In this document: positions 22,119-32,796 of the stretch, one piece after another
How positions within the stretch are numbered: position 1 is the first letter of the stretch
Layout of the letters: each line of letters begins with the position of its first letter
Assembly (NCBI RefSeq): GCF_025837155.1
Contig: NZ_CP107549.1
Coordinates: forward strand, 2,852,001-2,916,000
Length of the DNA stretch: 64,000 nt
Origin: Pseudomonas sp. Z8(2022)
GTDB taxonomy: Bacteria > Pseudomonadota > Gammaproteobacteria > Pseudomonadales > Pseudomonadaceae
Direction: 5' to 3'
Made by a program: the position numbers and the translations under genes
The notes under the pieces: generated by a model
What the model saw: only the letters and a program-made list of their open reading frames with translations
Database searches by the model: none
Told to the model about the DNA's origin: nothing

Positions 22119-22688
22119 TCAGCTCGGTAGCGGACCGATGGGGAAGAAACGTCCGCTGCTCCACACACCCAGCCAGGGTTCTCCGTCGACTTCGCGCTCC
22201 ACCGCCAGATCTACCAGTTGGTAGAACACATTGCGGTGAATCAGCGCCTCAAGGTTGCGCCGTACCAGAATGTAGGGCGAAGGTTCAAGCGTCACCAAGT
22301 CGATCTGCACACGAATCGGGTGCTCGTCACCGGCCACGACCTCGTCCTCGACATTGGTGGTGAAGCGCAGCACCTGTGCCTCGCCCTCACCCTCGACCTG
22401 CACGGTCACAGCAACGAAAGGCGCGTCCTCGACCTGGATGCCGACCTTCTCCACCGGAGTGATCAGGAAATAGTCGTCGCCATCGCGTCGGATGATGGTG
22501 GAAAACAGCCGCACCATGGGTTTGCGGCCGATGGGCGTGCCCTGGTAATACCAGGTGCCGTCACGGGCGATACGCATGTCGATATCGCCACAAAAATCGG
22601 GATTCCACAGGTGCACGGGGGGCAGGCCCTTGCCTTCGCCCTTGGGGATCTGCGCCAGCAGGTCGCCGGCCTTGCCTGGATCGCTCAT
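22119..22688 (-). CDS. DUF1285 protein
   Basis: A 189-residue soluble protein of the uncharacterised DUF1285 family, identified by the [18 protein letters not shown] start and the [21 protein letters not shown] block. Structures in this family show a two-domain beta-rich fold but no known activity. The ATG at 22688 is preceded by GAGGAGAG. It ends only four bases from the S8 protease stop (convergent). Confidence 0.85.
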   Translation of the reverse strand: MSDPGKAGDLLAQIPKGEGKGLPPVHLWNPDFCGDIDMRIARDGTWYYQGTPIGRKPMVRLFSTIIRRDGDDYFLITPVEKVGIQVEDAPFVAVTVQVEGEGEAQVLRFTTNVEDEVVAGDEHPIRVQIDLVTLEPSPYILVRRNLEALIHRNVFYQLVDLAVEREVDGEPWLGVWSSGRFFPIGPLPS

Positions 22689-22772
22689 GCTCTCTCCTCG
22701 TACATTGCCCGGCACGCCGGGTCAGACGAACGAGGATACATCATCGCCGTGCTCGCCTTGGCTGTGGCCTGC

Positions 22773-23375
22773 TCAGCGCCCCAAGCCCAGCAGGCTGCGC
22801 GCGTAGTCATTCAGCGGCGGGCCGATCAGGTCCTGCGGCTGTACATCGTAGAACGTCAGAAATCCGCCGCGACTGCGAATCCGTGCCGTATCGACCAGAA
22901 AGCGCGTATTGGTTTCGATCAGCATCAACTGAATTACCGCACGGTCTGTACCGAGGCGATCCAGGGCTTCCTGCTCTTCCCACTCTTCCTGGGTGCCGAT
23001 GCGGTCGTCGCTGTAGGCGAAGCGAGTGTACAACAGGTAGTGCGCGCCAGCGCCACGCGCTTCGGCCATTGCCTCGTCCAGGCCGACCGGCTGACGCGCT
23101 CGGCGCACCAGCGGGAAGTACTCGACGAACCCCTTGAAGGCTTCCTCGGCCACCACATTGGGCCGCGGATATCCATGTCCTGGCGGGACGAAGTGGCCCT
23201 GGGCGATATAGATGAAGGAGTCCTGCTGCAAACGCCGCGAAGCCATTCGCTCGGTACGGCCATGATCGAGAAACCCGGCATCACGCAGGTGGTACTCGGC
23301 GCCACTGGCCATGTCACTGACCTTCATGCAGCCAGCAAGCCCCAGCAGCGCTACCAGTAGAAGCAGGTTACGCAT
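22773..23375 (-). CDS. DUF4823 lipoprotein
   Basis: A 200-residue predicted lipoprotein. The signal MRNLLLLVALLGLAGC has the lipobox LAGC with the acylated cysteine at 16. The mature part contains AMAEARGAGAHYLLYTRF and ends with a conserved PQDLIGPPLNDYARSLLG block that fits DUF4823. The start is set by GAGGAGG upstream; the longer open frame lacks a signal. Its role is unknown, presumably in the outer envelope. Confidence 0.83.
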   Translation of the reverse strand: MRNLLLLVALLGLAGCMKVSDMASGAEYHLRDAGFLDHGRTERMASRRLQQDSFIYIAQGHFVPPGHGYPRPNVVAEEAFKGFVEYFPLVRRARQPVGLDEAMAEARGAGAHYLLYTRFAYSDDRIGTQEEWEEQEALDRLGTDRAVIQLMLIETNTRFLVDTARIRSRGGFLTFYDVQPQDLIGPPLNDYARSLLGLGR

Positions 23376-23448
23376 GAAAGAATCCTCCTCGTGCCGGTGA
23401 CGGAAAACCGGCGGATGAGGGACAGATGCAGATTCTGCGCCAGCCTCG

Positions 23449-24344
23449 TCACAGCCCGCGCTGCCACTCCTGGCGCAGGTTCGCCTGCTGGGGCTGCTCG
23501 ATGGCGCTACGCACCTGCGCCAGCAAACGCGCCTTGTCACGCCCCAGATTGCCCTTGAGCACCAGATAATTGGAGGCGTGATCGCTGCGAAACACCGTTT
23601 GCTGCAGCTCGAGCCCCTGCAGCAGACGCTCGACCTCGGTGAACAGCTGCAACTGCGTCAGTGGCAAGTAGTCGGCGAAGTGCTGGCGGAAACGCGCCTC
23701 GCCCAGGGGAAAGCTGACCACCAGAGTCGACAGGTACTCGGGTTGCGCCTCGTTCATCAGTCGCGCCGAATTGTCCGCATGCTGATCGCTGAGCGCCTGG
23801 CCACCCAGCCCGTTGAGAATCATCACCGAACGGGTGATGCCGGCCTGGCCGAGCTTGTCCAGAGCACTGAGGCTGGAGTCGTAGGTTTCACCCTTGTTGA
23901 CCCGCGCCAGCACCTCATCGTCACCCGACTCGCAACCGACATAGGCCATCTTCAGCCCGGCATCGGCCAGCTCGCGAAGTTCCTCGACCGACTTCTTGCG
24001 CAGGTTGCGCGGCAGGCAGTAGCTGGAAACCCGGCGGACCTCGGGCATATGTTCACGGATGGCTTGCAGGATCGCCAGCAGGCGCCGGGTCGGCAGCACC
24101 AGCGCATCACCGTCGGCGAGAAACACCCGGTTGACGATCAGTTGCTCGCCGGCACGGCGGATCTCATCCAGCACCTGCGCTTCATCGCGGGCACGGAATT
24201 TCTTCTGCGGGGCGGGGGTAACTAATCGCAGAAGGTGCACTGGTTCCAAGAGCAGCCGTTGGTGACCGGCAGAATCAGCGACTGGGCTTCGCTCGGCGGG
24301 CGAAACACCGGCTCGATATAGTCGATGGGGAAACGGGCAGACAT
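23449..24344 (-). pseudogene. Radical SAM protein, frameshifted at the Fe-S cluster motif
   Basis: The natural start is the ATG at 24344 ([14 protein letters not shown]). The frame continues to the radical SAM motif [11 protein letters not shown] (C31, C36, C39 by this numbering), then hits TAG at 24224-24222, two codons past the last cysteine. The rest of the protein, beginning APQKKFRARDEAQ, continues in another frame to 23449. The expected linker in relatives is about C-EMYT-APQKK; here the DNA is offset by one missing or two extra bases near 24208-24224, next to a run of five C. The remainder is well preserved, so this is a recent mutation or a sequencing error. Confidence 0.85.
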
Positions 24345-24419
24345 TCACAACACTCGCAAAGTGAAAGCCCGCACAGTCTATCCGGAGGTGGCGTGACTGC
24401 CGAGCCACGCTGCAGCGAC

Positions 24420-25388
24420 TCAGCCACCGATGATCTTCATCACCGTCACGCCACCGGAGAAGGCCAGATCCTGCTTGTCGCCCAATGCCCTGACCAGCAG
24501 GCGCTGCAGCGCCGGCAAGGCCTCATGGCGGGGCTTGTCCAGCAGGTCACCGACGAAATGGCGGTTGCTCGACGACAGGCAGCCATGCAACCAGCCCGTG
24601 GAGGACAGGCGCAGGCGCGAGCAGGTACGGCAGAACGGCACGCTTTCATTGGCGATCACACCGAAATGCCCCACTCCCGGGATGGCGTAGCGCAGCGCGG
24701 TAGCGTCCACCGGAGCATCTGCCTGTACGTACTGATAGCGGCTGGCGATCAGCTCCAGCAACTCGGGCATGCCGATGAACTGCTGTTTGAAGGCACTGGG
24801 GTCACGGGCCAGATGCCCCATGCGCATCAGCTCGATGAAGCGCAGTTCGAAACCGCGCTCCAGGCAGTAGTCCAGCAGCGGCAACACCTGATCGAGGTTC
24901 TGCCCGCGCAACGGCACCATGTTGACCTTGATCTTCATCCCGGCTTCGCGCGCAGCATCCAGGGCGGGCAGCACGGTAGCCAGATCGCCGCCACGGGCAA
25001 TCGAGCGAAAGGCCGCGGCATCGAGGGTATCGAGGGAAACGTTGAGGCGGCGGATGCCGCATTCGGCCAGCAGCGGCAACTTGCGCCCGAGCAACTGGCC
25101 GTTGGTGGTCAGGCTGATGTCATTGAGACCGAGCTGGCTGACCTGGCGCAGGAAGGACTCCAGGCGCGGACTGACCAACGGTTCACCGCCGGTGATACGC
25201 AGGCGCTCGATACCGGCAGCCTCGATCAGATAGGCCACACCGCGCGCCATGGCGTCGGCGGACAACTCATCCTGAGCAGCGACCAGACGCTTGCCGTTCG
25301 GCACACAGTAGGTGCAGGCGTAATTGCAGGCGGCGGTCAGACTGACGCGAAGGTTGCGAAAGCGTCTGCCCTGGCGATCAACGATCAT
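24420..25388 (-). CDS. moaA: GTP 3',8-cyclase (molybdenum cofactor biosynthesis)
   Basis: MoaA is a radical SAM enzyme that with MoaC converts GTP to cyclic pyranopterin monophosphate. The 322-residue protein carries both clusters: CNYACTYC (C21, C25, C28) and the C-terminal CRTCSRLRLSSTGWLHGC. It ends in the double glycine required for activity (IIGG). The start at 25388 (MIVDRQGRRF) has ACGGAGTA upstream. It is not next to other moa genes, as is often seen for one of the moaA copies in Pseudomonas. Confidence 0.95.
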   Translation of the reverse strand: MIVDRQGRRFRNLRVSLTAACNYACTYCVPNGKRLVAAQDELSADAMARGVAYLIEAAGIERLRITGGEPLVSPRLESFLRQVSQLGLNDISLTTNGQLLGRKLPLLAECGIRRLNVSLDTLDAAAFRSIARGGDLATVLPALDAAREAGMKIKVNMVPLRGQNLDQVLPLLDYCLERGFELRFIELMRMGHLARDPSAFKQQFIGMPELLELIASRYQYVQADAPVDATALRYAIPGVGHFGVIANESVPFCRTCSRLRLSSTGWLHGCLSSSNRHFVGDLLDKPRHEALPALQRLLVRALGDKQDLAFSGGVTVMKIIGG

Positions 25389-25520
25389 GGCGTACTCCGT
25401 GAGGGATACCGGGAGTATATCGCCGTATCCGGCCGTGACACATGAATCATCGGCCGGCTGAATGAGCGGGGTCGCATTTGCCGCAAGTCGATGTCGCTGC
25501 GGCAACGAACCCGCCCTGGC

Positions 25521-26141
25521 TCAGTCGCGCTTGCGCTTGTTACCCATGCGCACGCCGATGTCCATGAGGAACTGGAAGAAGCCTTCCTGATCCTCGAGCA
25601 CATTGCTCCAGAACGGCGAGTGATACAGCGCCACAGCACCGTGCACCAGCGCCCAGGCAGCGCAGTAATGGAAGTACGGCGGCACGTCTTCCAGCTTGCC
25701 TTCTGCGATGCGGCCTTTGATCAGCTGGGTCAGGCGCTCGAAGTTGGAAGCACGGATCTTGTGCAGTTGCTCGACCAACTCCGGCACCTGATTGCCCTTG
25801 ACCACCTTTTCTTCCAGGCGGTCGAACAGGCGGTAGCGCTGCGGGTCGCGCATGCGGAATTCGAAGTAGGCACGTGACAGCGCCTCCTTGTCCCGGTCCA
25901 CATCGGCCGAATGCAGCAGCTCGTTGAGATCGCGCTCGTAGTCGAGCATCAGGCGCAGATAGATCTCCGCCTTGGACTTGAAGTGTTTGTAGATGGTGCC
26001 TTTGCCGATGCCGACGGCATCAGCGATCATCTCGACAGTGACGCTGTCTTCTCCCTGTTCGAGGAAGAGTTTCAGCGCGGTATCGAGAATTTCTTGCTCG
26101 CGGCGACGGAATTCGCGGACCTTACGGGGTTCTTTCTGCAT
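25521..26141 (-). CDS. TetR family transcriptional regulator
   Basis: A 206-residue regulator with an N-terminal TetR helix-turn-helix: REQEILDTALKLFLEQG followed by MIADAVGIGKGTIYKHFKSK. The C-terminal half is the ligand and dimer domain, which gives no hint of the ligand. It is divergent from the class V aminotransferase with only about 75 bases between start codons, so it may control that gene and itself. Confidence 0.9.
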   Translation of the reverse strand: MQKEPRKVREFRRREQEILDTALKLFLEQGEDSVTVEMIADAVGIGKGTIYKHFKSKAEIYLRLMLDYERDLNELLHSADVDRDKEALSRAYFEFRMRDPQRYRLFDRLEEKVVKGNQVPELVEQLHKIRASNFERLTQLIKGRIAEGKLEDVPPYFHYCAAWALVHGAVALYHSPFWSNVLEDQEGFFQFLMDIGVRMGNKRKRD

Positions 26142-26216
26142 AAAGGGACTGCGGGGTCAAAAATCGAAGCCGTCTATTATGCCCAAATGACGCCAAATTG
26201 CACGGATCATCCGACC

Positions 26217-27350
26217 ATGTACGTATTTCATGACGAGTTCCCCCTGGAAAAAGGACTGCGCTATCTGAACCATGCGGCAGTCGCCCCCTGGCCAAAACGC
26301 AGTGCTGAAGCGGTTCGACGGTTCTCGGAAACGAACGTGACCAGCGGAGCGCGTGACTATCCGGACTGGTTGAAGCTGGAGCGTAGCCTGCGTGAACGCC
26401 TGATGCACCTGCTGAACGCACCGAGCACCGGCGATATCGCACTGGTCAAGAACACCTCCGAGGCACTTTCCTTCGTGGCCTTCGGCCTGGACTGGCGTCC
26501 GGGCGACCAGGTCATCATCAGCGATGAGGAATTTCCCTCCAATCGTATCGTCTGGCTGGCGCTGGCCGCCCAGGGGGTCGAGGTGGTCGAAGTCAGCCTC
26601 AAGGGCGAGGACCCGGAGGCGACGCTACTCGCCGCCTTCACACCACGCACGCGCCTGCTGTCGGTCAGTGCCGTGCAGTTCGCCAGCGGCCTGCGCCTGG
26701 ATCTGCCGCGCCTCGGTCGCGGTTGCCGTCAGCATGGCGTGCTGTTCTGCATCGACGCCATCCAGCAGCTCGGCGCCCTGCCCTTTGACGTCCAGGCATA
26801 TGACTGCGACTTCGCCATGGCCGACGGTCACAAGTGGATGCTCGGCCCGGAAGGCCTGGGCGTGTTCTACTGCCGCGCGGGTGTGCGTGATCTGTTGAAG
26901 CTGCATGAGTACGGCTGGCACATGCTGGAGCATGCCGGCGACTACACCCGCCAGGACTGGCAACCGGCACGCAGCGCCCGGCGTTTCGAGTGCGGCAGCC
27001 CGAACATGCTCGGTGCCTTCGCTCTGGAGGCGAGCCTGTCACTGCTGGAAGAAGTCGGTATGGAAAAAGTCGGCGCACGGGTGGAAGAACGCGTACAGCG
27101 TCTGACCGATGGCATTGGCGCCCTGCCCGGCGCGGTGCTCCACAGTCCACTCGATCCGGCACGCCGCGCGGGCATCCTCAACTTCAGCCTGACCGGCTGG
27201 GACAACACGGCGCTGTACCAACGCCTGCACGAGGAACAGGTGATCTGCGTGCAGCGCGGGGCAGGTGTTCGCCTGTCGCCTCACTTCTACACCAGCGAAC
27301 AGGTGATCGAAGAAACCCTGGGACTGCTGACCCAGCTGGCAAAGGGGTGA
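26217..27350 (+). CDS. Class V aminotransferase-fold PLP enzyme
   Basis: A 377-residue protein of the class V aminotransferase/cysteine desulfurase fold. The PLP lysine lies in ADGHKWMLGPEGLGVFY and the aspartate binding the pyridine nitrogen in FCIDAIQQLG. It has no cysteine desulfurase active-site loop that can be recognised, so it may be an aminotransferase or lyase of unknown substrate. The ATG at 26217 (MYVFHDEFPLEKG) fits family length; an ATG ten codons earlier at 26187 is possible. Neither has a strong ribosome site. Confidence 0.85.
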   Translation: MYVFHDEFPLEKGLRYLNHAAVAPWPKRSAEAVRRFSETNVTSGARDYPDWLKLERSLRERLMHLLNAPSTGDIALVKNTSEALSFVAFGLDWRPGDQVIISDEEFPSNRIVWLALAAQGVEVVEVSLKGEDPEATLLAAFTPRTRLLSVSAVQFASGLRLDLPRLGRGCRQHGVLFCIDAIQQLGALPFDVQAYDCDFAMADGHKWMLGPEGLGVFYCRAGVRDLLKLHEYGWHMLEHAGDYTRQDWQPARSARRFECGSPNMLGAFALEASLSLLEEVGMEKVGARVEERVQRLTDGIGALPGAVLHSPLDPARRAGILNFSLTGWDNTALYQRLHEEQVICVQRGAGVRLSPHFYTSEQVIEETLGLLTQLAKG

Positions 27351-27499
27351 GGTTCTGGGCTCGACCTGCCGCGAGTCGCGCCCTACCGCCTGGCGACAAG
27401 CATGGATGGCCGATTTACAGCGCGCCGTCCTCGCTTGTTTGCCTTGCAGGACAGCTACCCGCAGTACCGGGAGCAGATTCGGCGGACTCAGCAGCGGCC

Positions 27500-27694
27500 G
27501 CGGTATTCCAAATCTGTTTAAAAAACACCCAATTTGGCCTGGACGCTCAGTCAGCATGGCCAATACTGGAACTTACTGGTGCGCGGCATCTCCCCCCAAG
27601 TGCCCCGCCAGCCAAGGTACCGTGGACCGCGTACCTTGATTTACTCCTAATGGTCTTGACCCGGATTCATCCCCCAGAATCCGGGTTTTTTTTG
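27500..27694 (+). ncRNA. Possible small RNA ending at a strong terminator
   Basis: The gap from 27351 to 27919 holds no convincing gene. A strong intrinsic terminator (27659-27694) lies more than 300 bases after the aminotransferase stop. Just before it CAAGGTAC pairs with GTACCTTG, and before that is an unpaired C-rich stretch (CATCTCCCCCCAAG) of the kind used as a seed by Hfq-dependent RNAs. Upstream at 27515-27527 is a small palindrome TGTTTAAAAAACA. The 5' end and promoter are not identified, so this is a guess; it could instead be a long trailer of the upstream gene. Confidence 0.25.
27659..27694 (+). terminator. Strong intrinsic terminator
   Basis: ACCCGGATTC (27659-27668) pairs perfectly with GAATCCGGGT (27677-27686) around an eight-base loop, followed by a T-run to about 27693. 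It is oriented for transcription rightward. Confidence 0.85.
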
Positions 27695-27850
27695 CCCGGC
27701 AGACCGGCGCTTTCGTGGAGTGGGTTTAGGCCCGTCATGGTCGTGGACTGCTTCTCTGGATCTGGGTGCGACATAACCCACCATGACTGCAACACCTCAC
27801 ATCGCCTGGTGCGCGCGGCGCACCTTACCGCCCACCACGCGTCAGACCAC

Positions 27851-27910
27851 GTAGCCCGGAAGCAATCCGGGAAAGAGTGTCAATGAGGCCCCGGATTGCA
27901 TCCGGGCTAC
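27851..27910. repeat. Inverted REP pair downstream of tatD
   Basis: GTAGCCCGGAAGCAATCCGGG (27851-27871) is mirrored by CCCCGGATTGCATCCGGGCT.. (27889-27910). This is the same family as at 8239-8295 and 57872-57929. It lies ten bases beyond the tatD stop and may protect the 3' end of that mRNA. Confidence 0.85.
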
Positions 27911-27919
27911 GTTTTATCG

Positions 27920-28702
27920 TCAGGCGACGCTGGCCAGCGGGAACAGGCGCTTGAAGTTGTCCGAGGTCTGCTCGGCCAGCGTCTCGTAACTGACGCCGCG
28001 CAGCACCGCCAGGTACTCGGCCACCTCCCGCACGTACTGCGGCAGGTTGGGCTTGCCGCGGTGTGGCACGGGGGCCAGGTAAGGCGAATCGGTCTCCACC
28101 AGCAGGCGGTCGGCCGGTACCTGGCGGGCAACCTCGCGCAGCGCCTCGGCGTTGCGGAAGGTGACGATGCCGGACAGTGAGATATAGAAGCCGATATCCA
28201 GCGCGGCCTTGGCCATCTCCCAGTCCTCGGTGAAGCAGTGCAGAACACCAGCCTGCGGCAATGCCGCTTCGCGCAGCAGCGCAAGGGTATCGGCGCGGGC
28301 TTCACGGGTATGCACGATCACCGGTTTGCCGGTAATACGCGCCGCCTCCAGATGCAGACGGAAGGACGCCTGCTGCAGCGCAGCAGACTCCGGCTCGTAG
28401 TGGTAATCCAGACCGGTTTCACCAATGGCGACCACCTTCGGATGCTCCAACTCGCCCAGCAGCCAGTCCAGCGCCGGTTCAGCGCCTGGCTCGAGATCCA
28501 GCGGATGCACGCCCACCGAACAGTCGACATCCGCGTAGCGCTCAGCCAGGCCCTTGACCGTAGCAGCGTTGTCGGCGCTTACGCCGATACACAGGAAGTG
28601 GCCGACGCCGGCGGTACGCGCTGCATCCAAGGCAGCATCCAGCGAACCGCCATGGGCAGCGAGGTCAAGACGATCAAGGTGGCAATGGGAGTCGATCAGC
28701 AC
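27920..28702 (-). CDS. TatD family metal-dependent hydrolase
   Basis: A 260-residue TIM-barrel amidohydrolase of the TatD/YcfH family. Metal ligands are in DSHCHLDRL, the glutamate in IGETGLDYHY, HTREA, HCFTED and the aspartate in VETDSPYLAPV. Relatives are 3'-5' DNA exonucleases or D-aminoacyl-tRNA deacylase-like enzymes; in the holB-pilZ context it corresponds to E. coli YcfH. It is the last gene of the operon that starts with yceD. Confidence 0.9.
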   Translation of the reverse strand: MLIDSHCHLDRLDLAAHGGSLDAALDAARTAGVGHFLCIGVSADNAATVKGLAERYADVDCSVGVHPLDLEPGAEPALDWLLGELEHPKVVAIGETGLDYHYEPESAALQQASFRLHLEAARITGKPVIVHTREARADTLALLREAALPQAGVLHCFTEDWEMAKAALDIGFYISLSGIVTFRNAEALREVARQVPADRLLVETDSPYLAPVPHRGKPNLPQYVREVAEYLAVLRGVSYETLAEQTSDNFKRLFPLASVA

Positions 28703-28814
28703 AGCGGGAGAACTCGGGCAAAGGGAAAGCCCGAATTGTAATCGAAAGCGGCAGCTGCCTGGACGTTGCGAGGGATGAGCAGACCGCGAGAAGAATTGAC
28801 TCGCGGCCAGGGCA

Positions 28815-29171
28815 TTACATGGTGTGCGTCGGGCGGTCGGACTTCAGCGCGCCGGCCAGATAGGTTTCGATCTTGTTGCGCGCGGTGTTGTCACCGTCGT
28901 TGAACTGCACGCCAACGCCAGCCGCGCGGTTGCCCTGGGCACCTTTCGGCGTGATCCACACCACCTTGCCGGCTACCGGAATCTTCTCCGGCTCGTCCAT
29001 CAGATTGAGCAGCATGAACACTTCATCGCCGAGCTTGTAGCTCTTGTTGGTGGGAATGAAAAGCCCGCCGTTCTTGATGAAAGGCATGTAGGCCGCGTAC
29101 AGCACGGACTTGTCCTTGATGGTCAGGGACAGAATTCCATTACGGGGGCCCAGATTGGGTGGCAGGCTCAT
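28815..29171 (-). CDS. pilZ: Type IV pilus assembly protein PilZ
   Basis: PilZ is needed for type IV pilus biogenesis and acts with FimX and PilB. At 118 residues it matches P. aeruginosa PilZ almost throughout (MSLPPNLGPRNGILSLTI at the start, KSDRPTHTM at the end). It lacks the N-terminal RxxxR motif and so, as known for its namesake, is not expected to bind c-di-GMP. The ATG at 29171 is preferred over that at 29177 because the AGGA site sits directly on the latter. It follows holB. Confidence 0.95.
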   Translation of the reverse strand: MSLPPNLGPRNGILSLTIKDKSVLYAAYMPFIKNGGLFIPTNKSYKLGDEVFMLLNLMDEPEKIPVAGKVVWITPKGAQGNRAAGVGVQFNDGDNTARNKIETYLAGALKSDRPTHTM

Positions 29172-29294
29172 CGGCACATTCCTGGCAGTTATTGCGTAAT
29201 GCCGGATTCTAGGGCCTGTGCCGGCTCGCGTGCAAACCGCTGGCCAGCATACTGCTAGCAGAATGTGACGCTCTGCCGAATCCGCCGGCGTCCA

Positions 29295-30921
<1,627 letters not shown>

Positions 30922-31977
30922 TTATTCGGTTTCGGCCGCCGCGCTTGGCGCGGGGCTGGAGCGGTAGTCGGCACGACGCTTGAGCTGATATTCGCGCACA
31001 GCGCGATTGTGCTCGGGCAGGCTTCTGGAGAACACGTGGCTGCCATCGCCTCGCGCGACGAAATACAGAGTGGAGCCATCGAGCGGATTGAGCGCCGCAT
31101 GAATCGCCTCACGGCCGACCATGGCGATCGGCGTCGGCGGCATGCCGTCGATGGTGTAGGTGTTATAGGGCGTCGGCGTGCGCAGGTCGGCCCGGGTGAT
31201 TCGGCCGTTGTAGCGCTCACCCATGCCATAGATCACGGTGGGGTCGGTCTGCAGGCGCATGCCCATGCGCAGCCGACGGACGAACACCCCGGCGATCTCG
31301 CCGCGCTCCTCGGGCACGCCGGTTTCCTTCTCGATCATCGAGGCCATGATCAGCGCATCGTAGGGTTCGCGATAGGGCAAGCCCTCCGCACGTTTCTGCC
31401 ACTCTTCGGCCAACACGCTTTCCAGACGCGCATTGGCCTGCTTGAGCAGATCCTCGTCGCTCATGCCACGCACATAACGGTAGGTATCGGGAAAGAAGCG
31501 GCCTTCCGGATTCTGCCCGGCCAGCCCCAGACGCTCCATCAACTGGGCATCGGTGAGATCGGCCAGACGCTGCTCCAGGCGCTCCTGACGCGCCAGGGCG
31601 GCGCGCACCTGGCGGAAGTTCCAGCCTTCGACCAGCGTCAGGCTGTACTGCACCACTTCGCCGCGCTGCCACAGAGCCAGCATGTCGCGTGCGCTGTGCT
31701 CGGGCAGCAGGCGGTACTCACCACTGTGCAGGGCCGGTGCGCGCAGGTTGAAGCGCCAGTAAAGGCGCAACCAGAAGGCATTGTCGATCACGCCCTCCGC
31801 TTCGAGGCGATTGAGCAGGCCGCTCGGCGTGGCACCGGACGGCACATCGAGAAGCATTTCTTCAGTGAGATGCAGAGGCTGTTCCAGCGCTCTCTGCTGC
31901 TGCCAGGCGGCCCCGACCACCAACAGCGCAGCCAGCAGCACGCCGTACTCGAGCAGCACCAAGATCTTGCGTAGCAC
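30922..31977 (-). CDS. mltG: Endolytic murein transglycosylase
   Basis: MltG (YceG) cleaves nascent glycan strands in the periplasm and may end their elongation. The 351-residue protein has one N-terminal membrane anchor (VLLEYGVLLAALLVVGAAW), a LysM-like part, and the YceG domain with the catalytic glutamate in SMIEKETGVPEERGEIAGVF. The start is GTG at 31977, directly after the pabC stop, with no clear ribosome site, so coupling to pabC is likely. Confidence 0.93.
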   Translation of the reverse strand: MLRKILVLLEYGVLLAALLVVGAAWQQQRALEQPLHLTEEMLLDVPSGATPSGLLNRLEAEGVIDNAFWLRLYWRFNLRAPALHSGEYRLLPEHSARDMLALWQRGEVVQYSLTLVEGWNFRQVRAALARQERLEQRLADLTDAQLMERLGLAGQNPEGRFFPDTYRYVRGMSDEDLLKQANARLESVLAEEWQKRAEGLPYREPYDALIMASMIEKETGVPEERGEIAGVFVRRLRMGMRLQTDPTVIYGMGERYNGRITRADLRTPTPYNTYTIDGMPPTPIAMVGREAIHAALNPLDGSTLYFVARGDGSHVFSRSLPEHNRAVREYQLKRRADYRSSPAPSAAAETE

Positions 31978-31980
31978 CAG

Positions 31981-32796
31981 TTATTTACTCAGTAGGTCGC
32001 AGACGATGGCCTGCAGTTTACGGGTGAGCGGCCCGACCGACCAGTGTCGCTCTTGCAGCGCCCGTACAGGCCAGATGCCGTAAAGGCTGTTGCAGAGAAA
32101 GACTTCATCGGCGCCAAGCAGTTCTTCGAAGGAAATATCGCGTAACTCGATGACCAGTCCGAGGCTCCGTGCCTGCTGCAGGATCTCGGCACGCATCACC
32201 CCGGCCACGCCGCAGCGCGAGAGATCGGCCGTCACCAGAACGCCTCCGATGACCAGAAACAGGTTGCTGTACACACCCTCGATGACCCGACCACTGCTGT
32301 CGCGCATCAGTCCCTCGGCGCACTCGGCGTCCTGCCACTCGGCGCGCGCCAGCACCTGTTCCAGGCGATTGAGATGCTTGAGCCCGGCCAGCAATGGCTG
32401 CTCGGCCAGCCGCGTCACGCAGGGGAACAGACGCACCCCCCGCTCGGCATGTGCAACGGGATACTGCGGCAGAGGGGCCGACTGCAGGATACGCAGCGGC
32501 TGACAGGGTTGTGGCGGCGCATAACCGCGCTGGCCCTCACCACGGGTGACGATGAGCTTGGCCACGCCCGCGCCCAGTTGCCCGGCAAAGGCCTGCAACT
32601 CGCTTTCCATCAGCACAAGATCGAGGGGTATGGACAAGCGCCGGCAGCCTTCAGCCAGGCGCGCCATATGCCGAGCCAGCAGCGGGATACGTCCGCCGCG
32701 CACGGCGATGGTCTCAAACAGGCCATCGCCGTATGCCAGGCCACGGTCGCGAACCGACAACTGCTCGCCGGGCGCGCCGTTGACCCAGCTCGGCAT
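31981..32796 (-). CDS. pabC: Aminodeoxychorismate lyase
   Basis: PabC releases pyruvate from 4-amino-4-deoxychorismate to make p-aminobenzoate for folate. It is a class IV PLP enzyme of 271 residues. The PLP lysine is in AGLKHLNRLEQVLA and the RDRGLAYGDGLFETI start is typical. Its ATG overlaps the fabF stop as TGATG. The position fabF-pabC-mltG-tmk-holB is conserved in gammaproteobacteria. Confidence 0.94.
   Translation of the reverse strand: MPSWVNGAPGEQLSVRDRGLAYGDGLFETIAVRGGRIPLLARHMARLAEGCRRLSIPLDLVLMESELQAFAGQLGAGVAKLIVTRGEGQRGYAPPQPCQPLRILQSAPLPQYPVAHAERGVRLFPCVTRLAEQPLLAGLKHLNRLEQVLARAEWQDAECAEGLMRDSSGRVIEGVYSNLFLVIGGVLVTADLSRCGVAGVMRAEILQQARSLGLVIELRDISFEELLGADEVFLCNSLYGIWPVRALQERHWSVGPLTRKLQAIVCDLLSK

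Noticed and set aside
15050..27350. A defence or mobile island in the accessory region
   Set aside because: No integrase, transposase, toxin-antitoxin pair, nuclease-helicase set or att repeats were seen; the genes are unlinked in function.
27406..27639. A 77-codon open frame in the gap after the aminotransferase
   Set aside because: No ribosome site, no domain, odd composition, and it overlaps the possible small RNA.
28815..29171. PilZ as a broken c-di-GMP receptor
   Set aside because: Absence of the RxxxR motif is normal for PilZ itself and is not degeneration.
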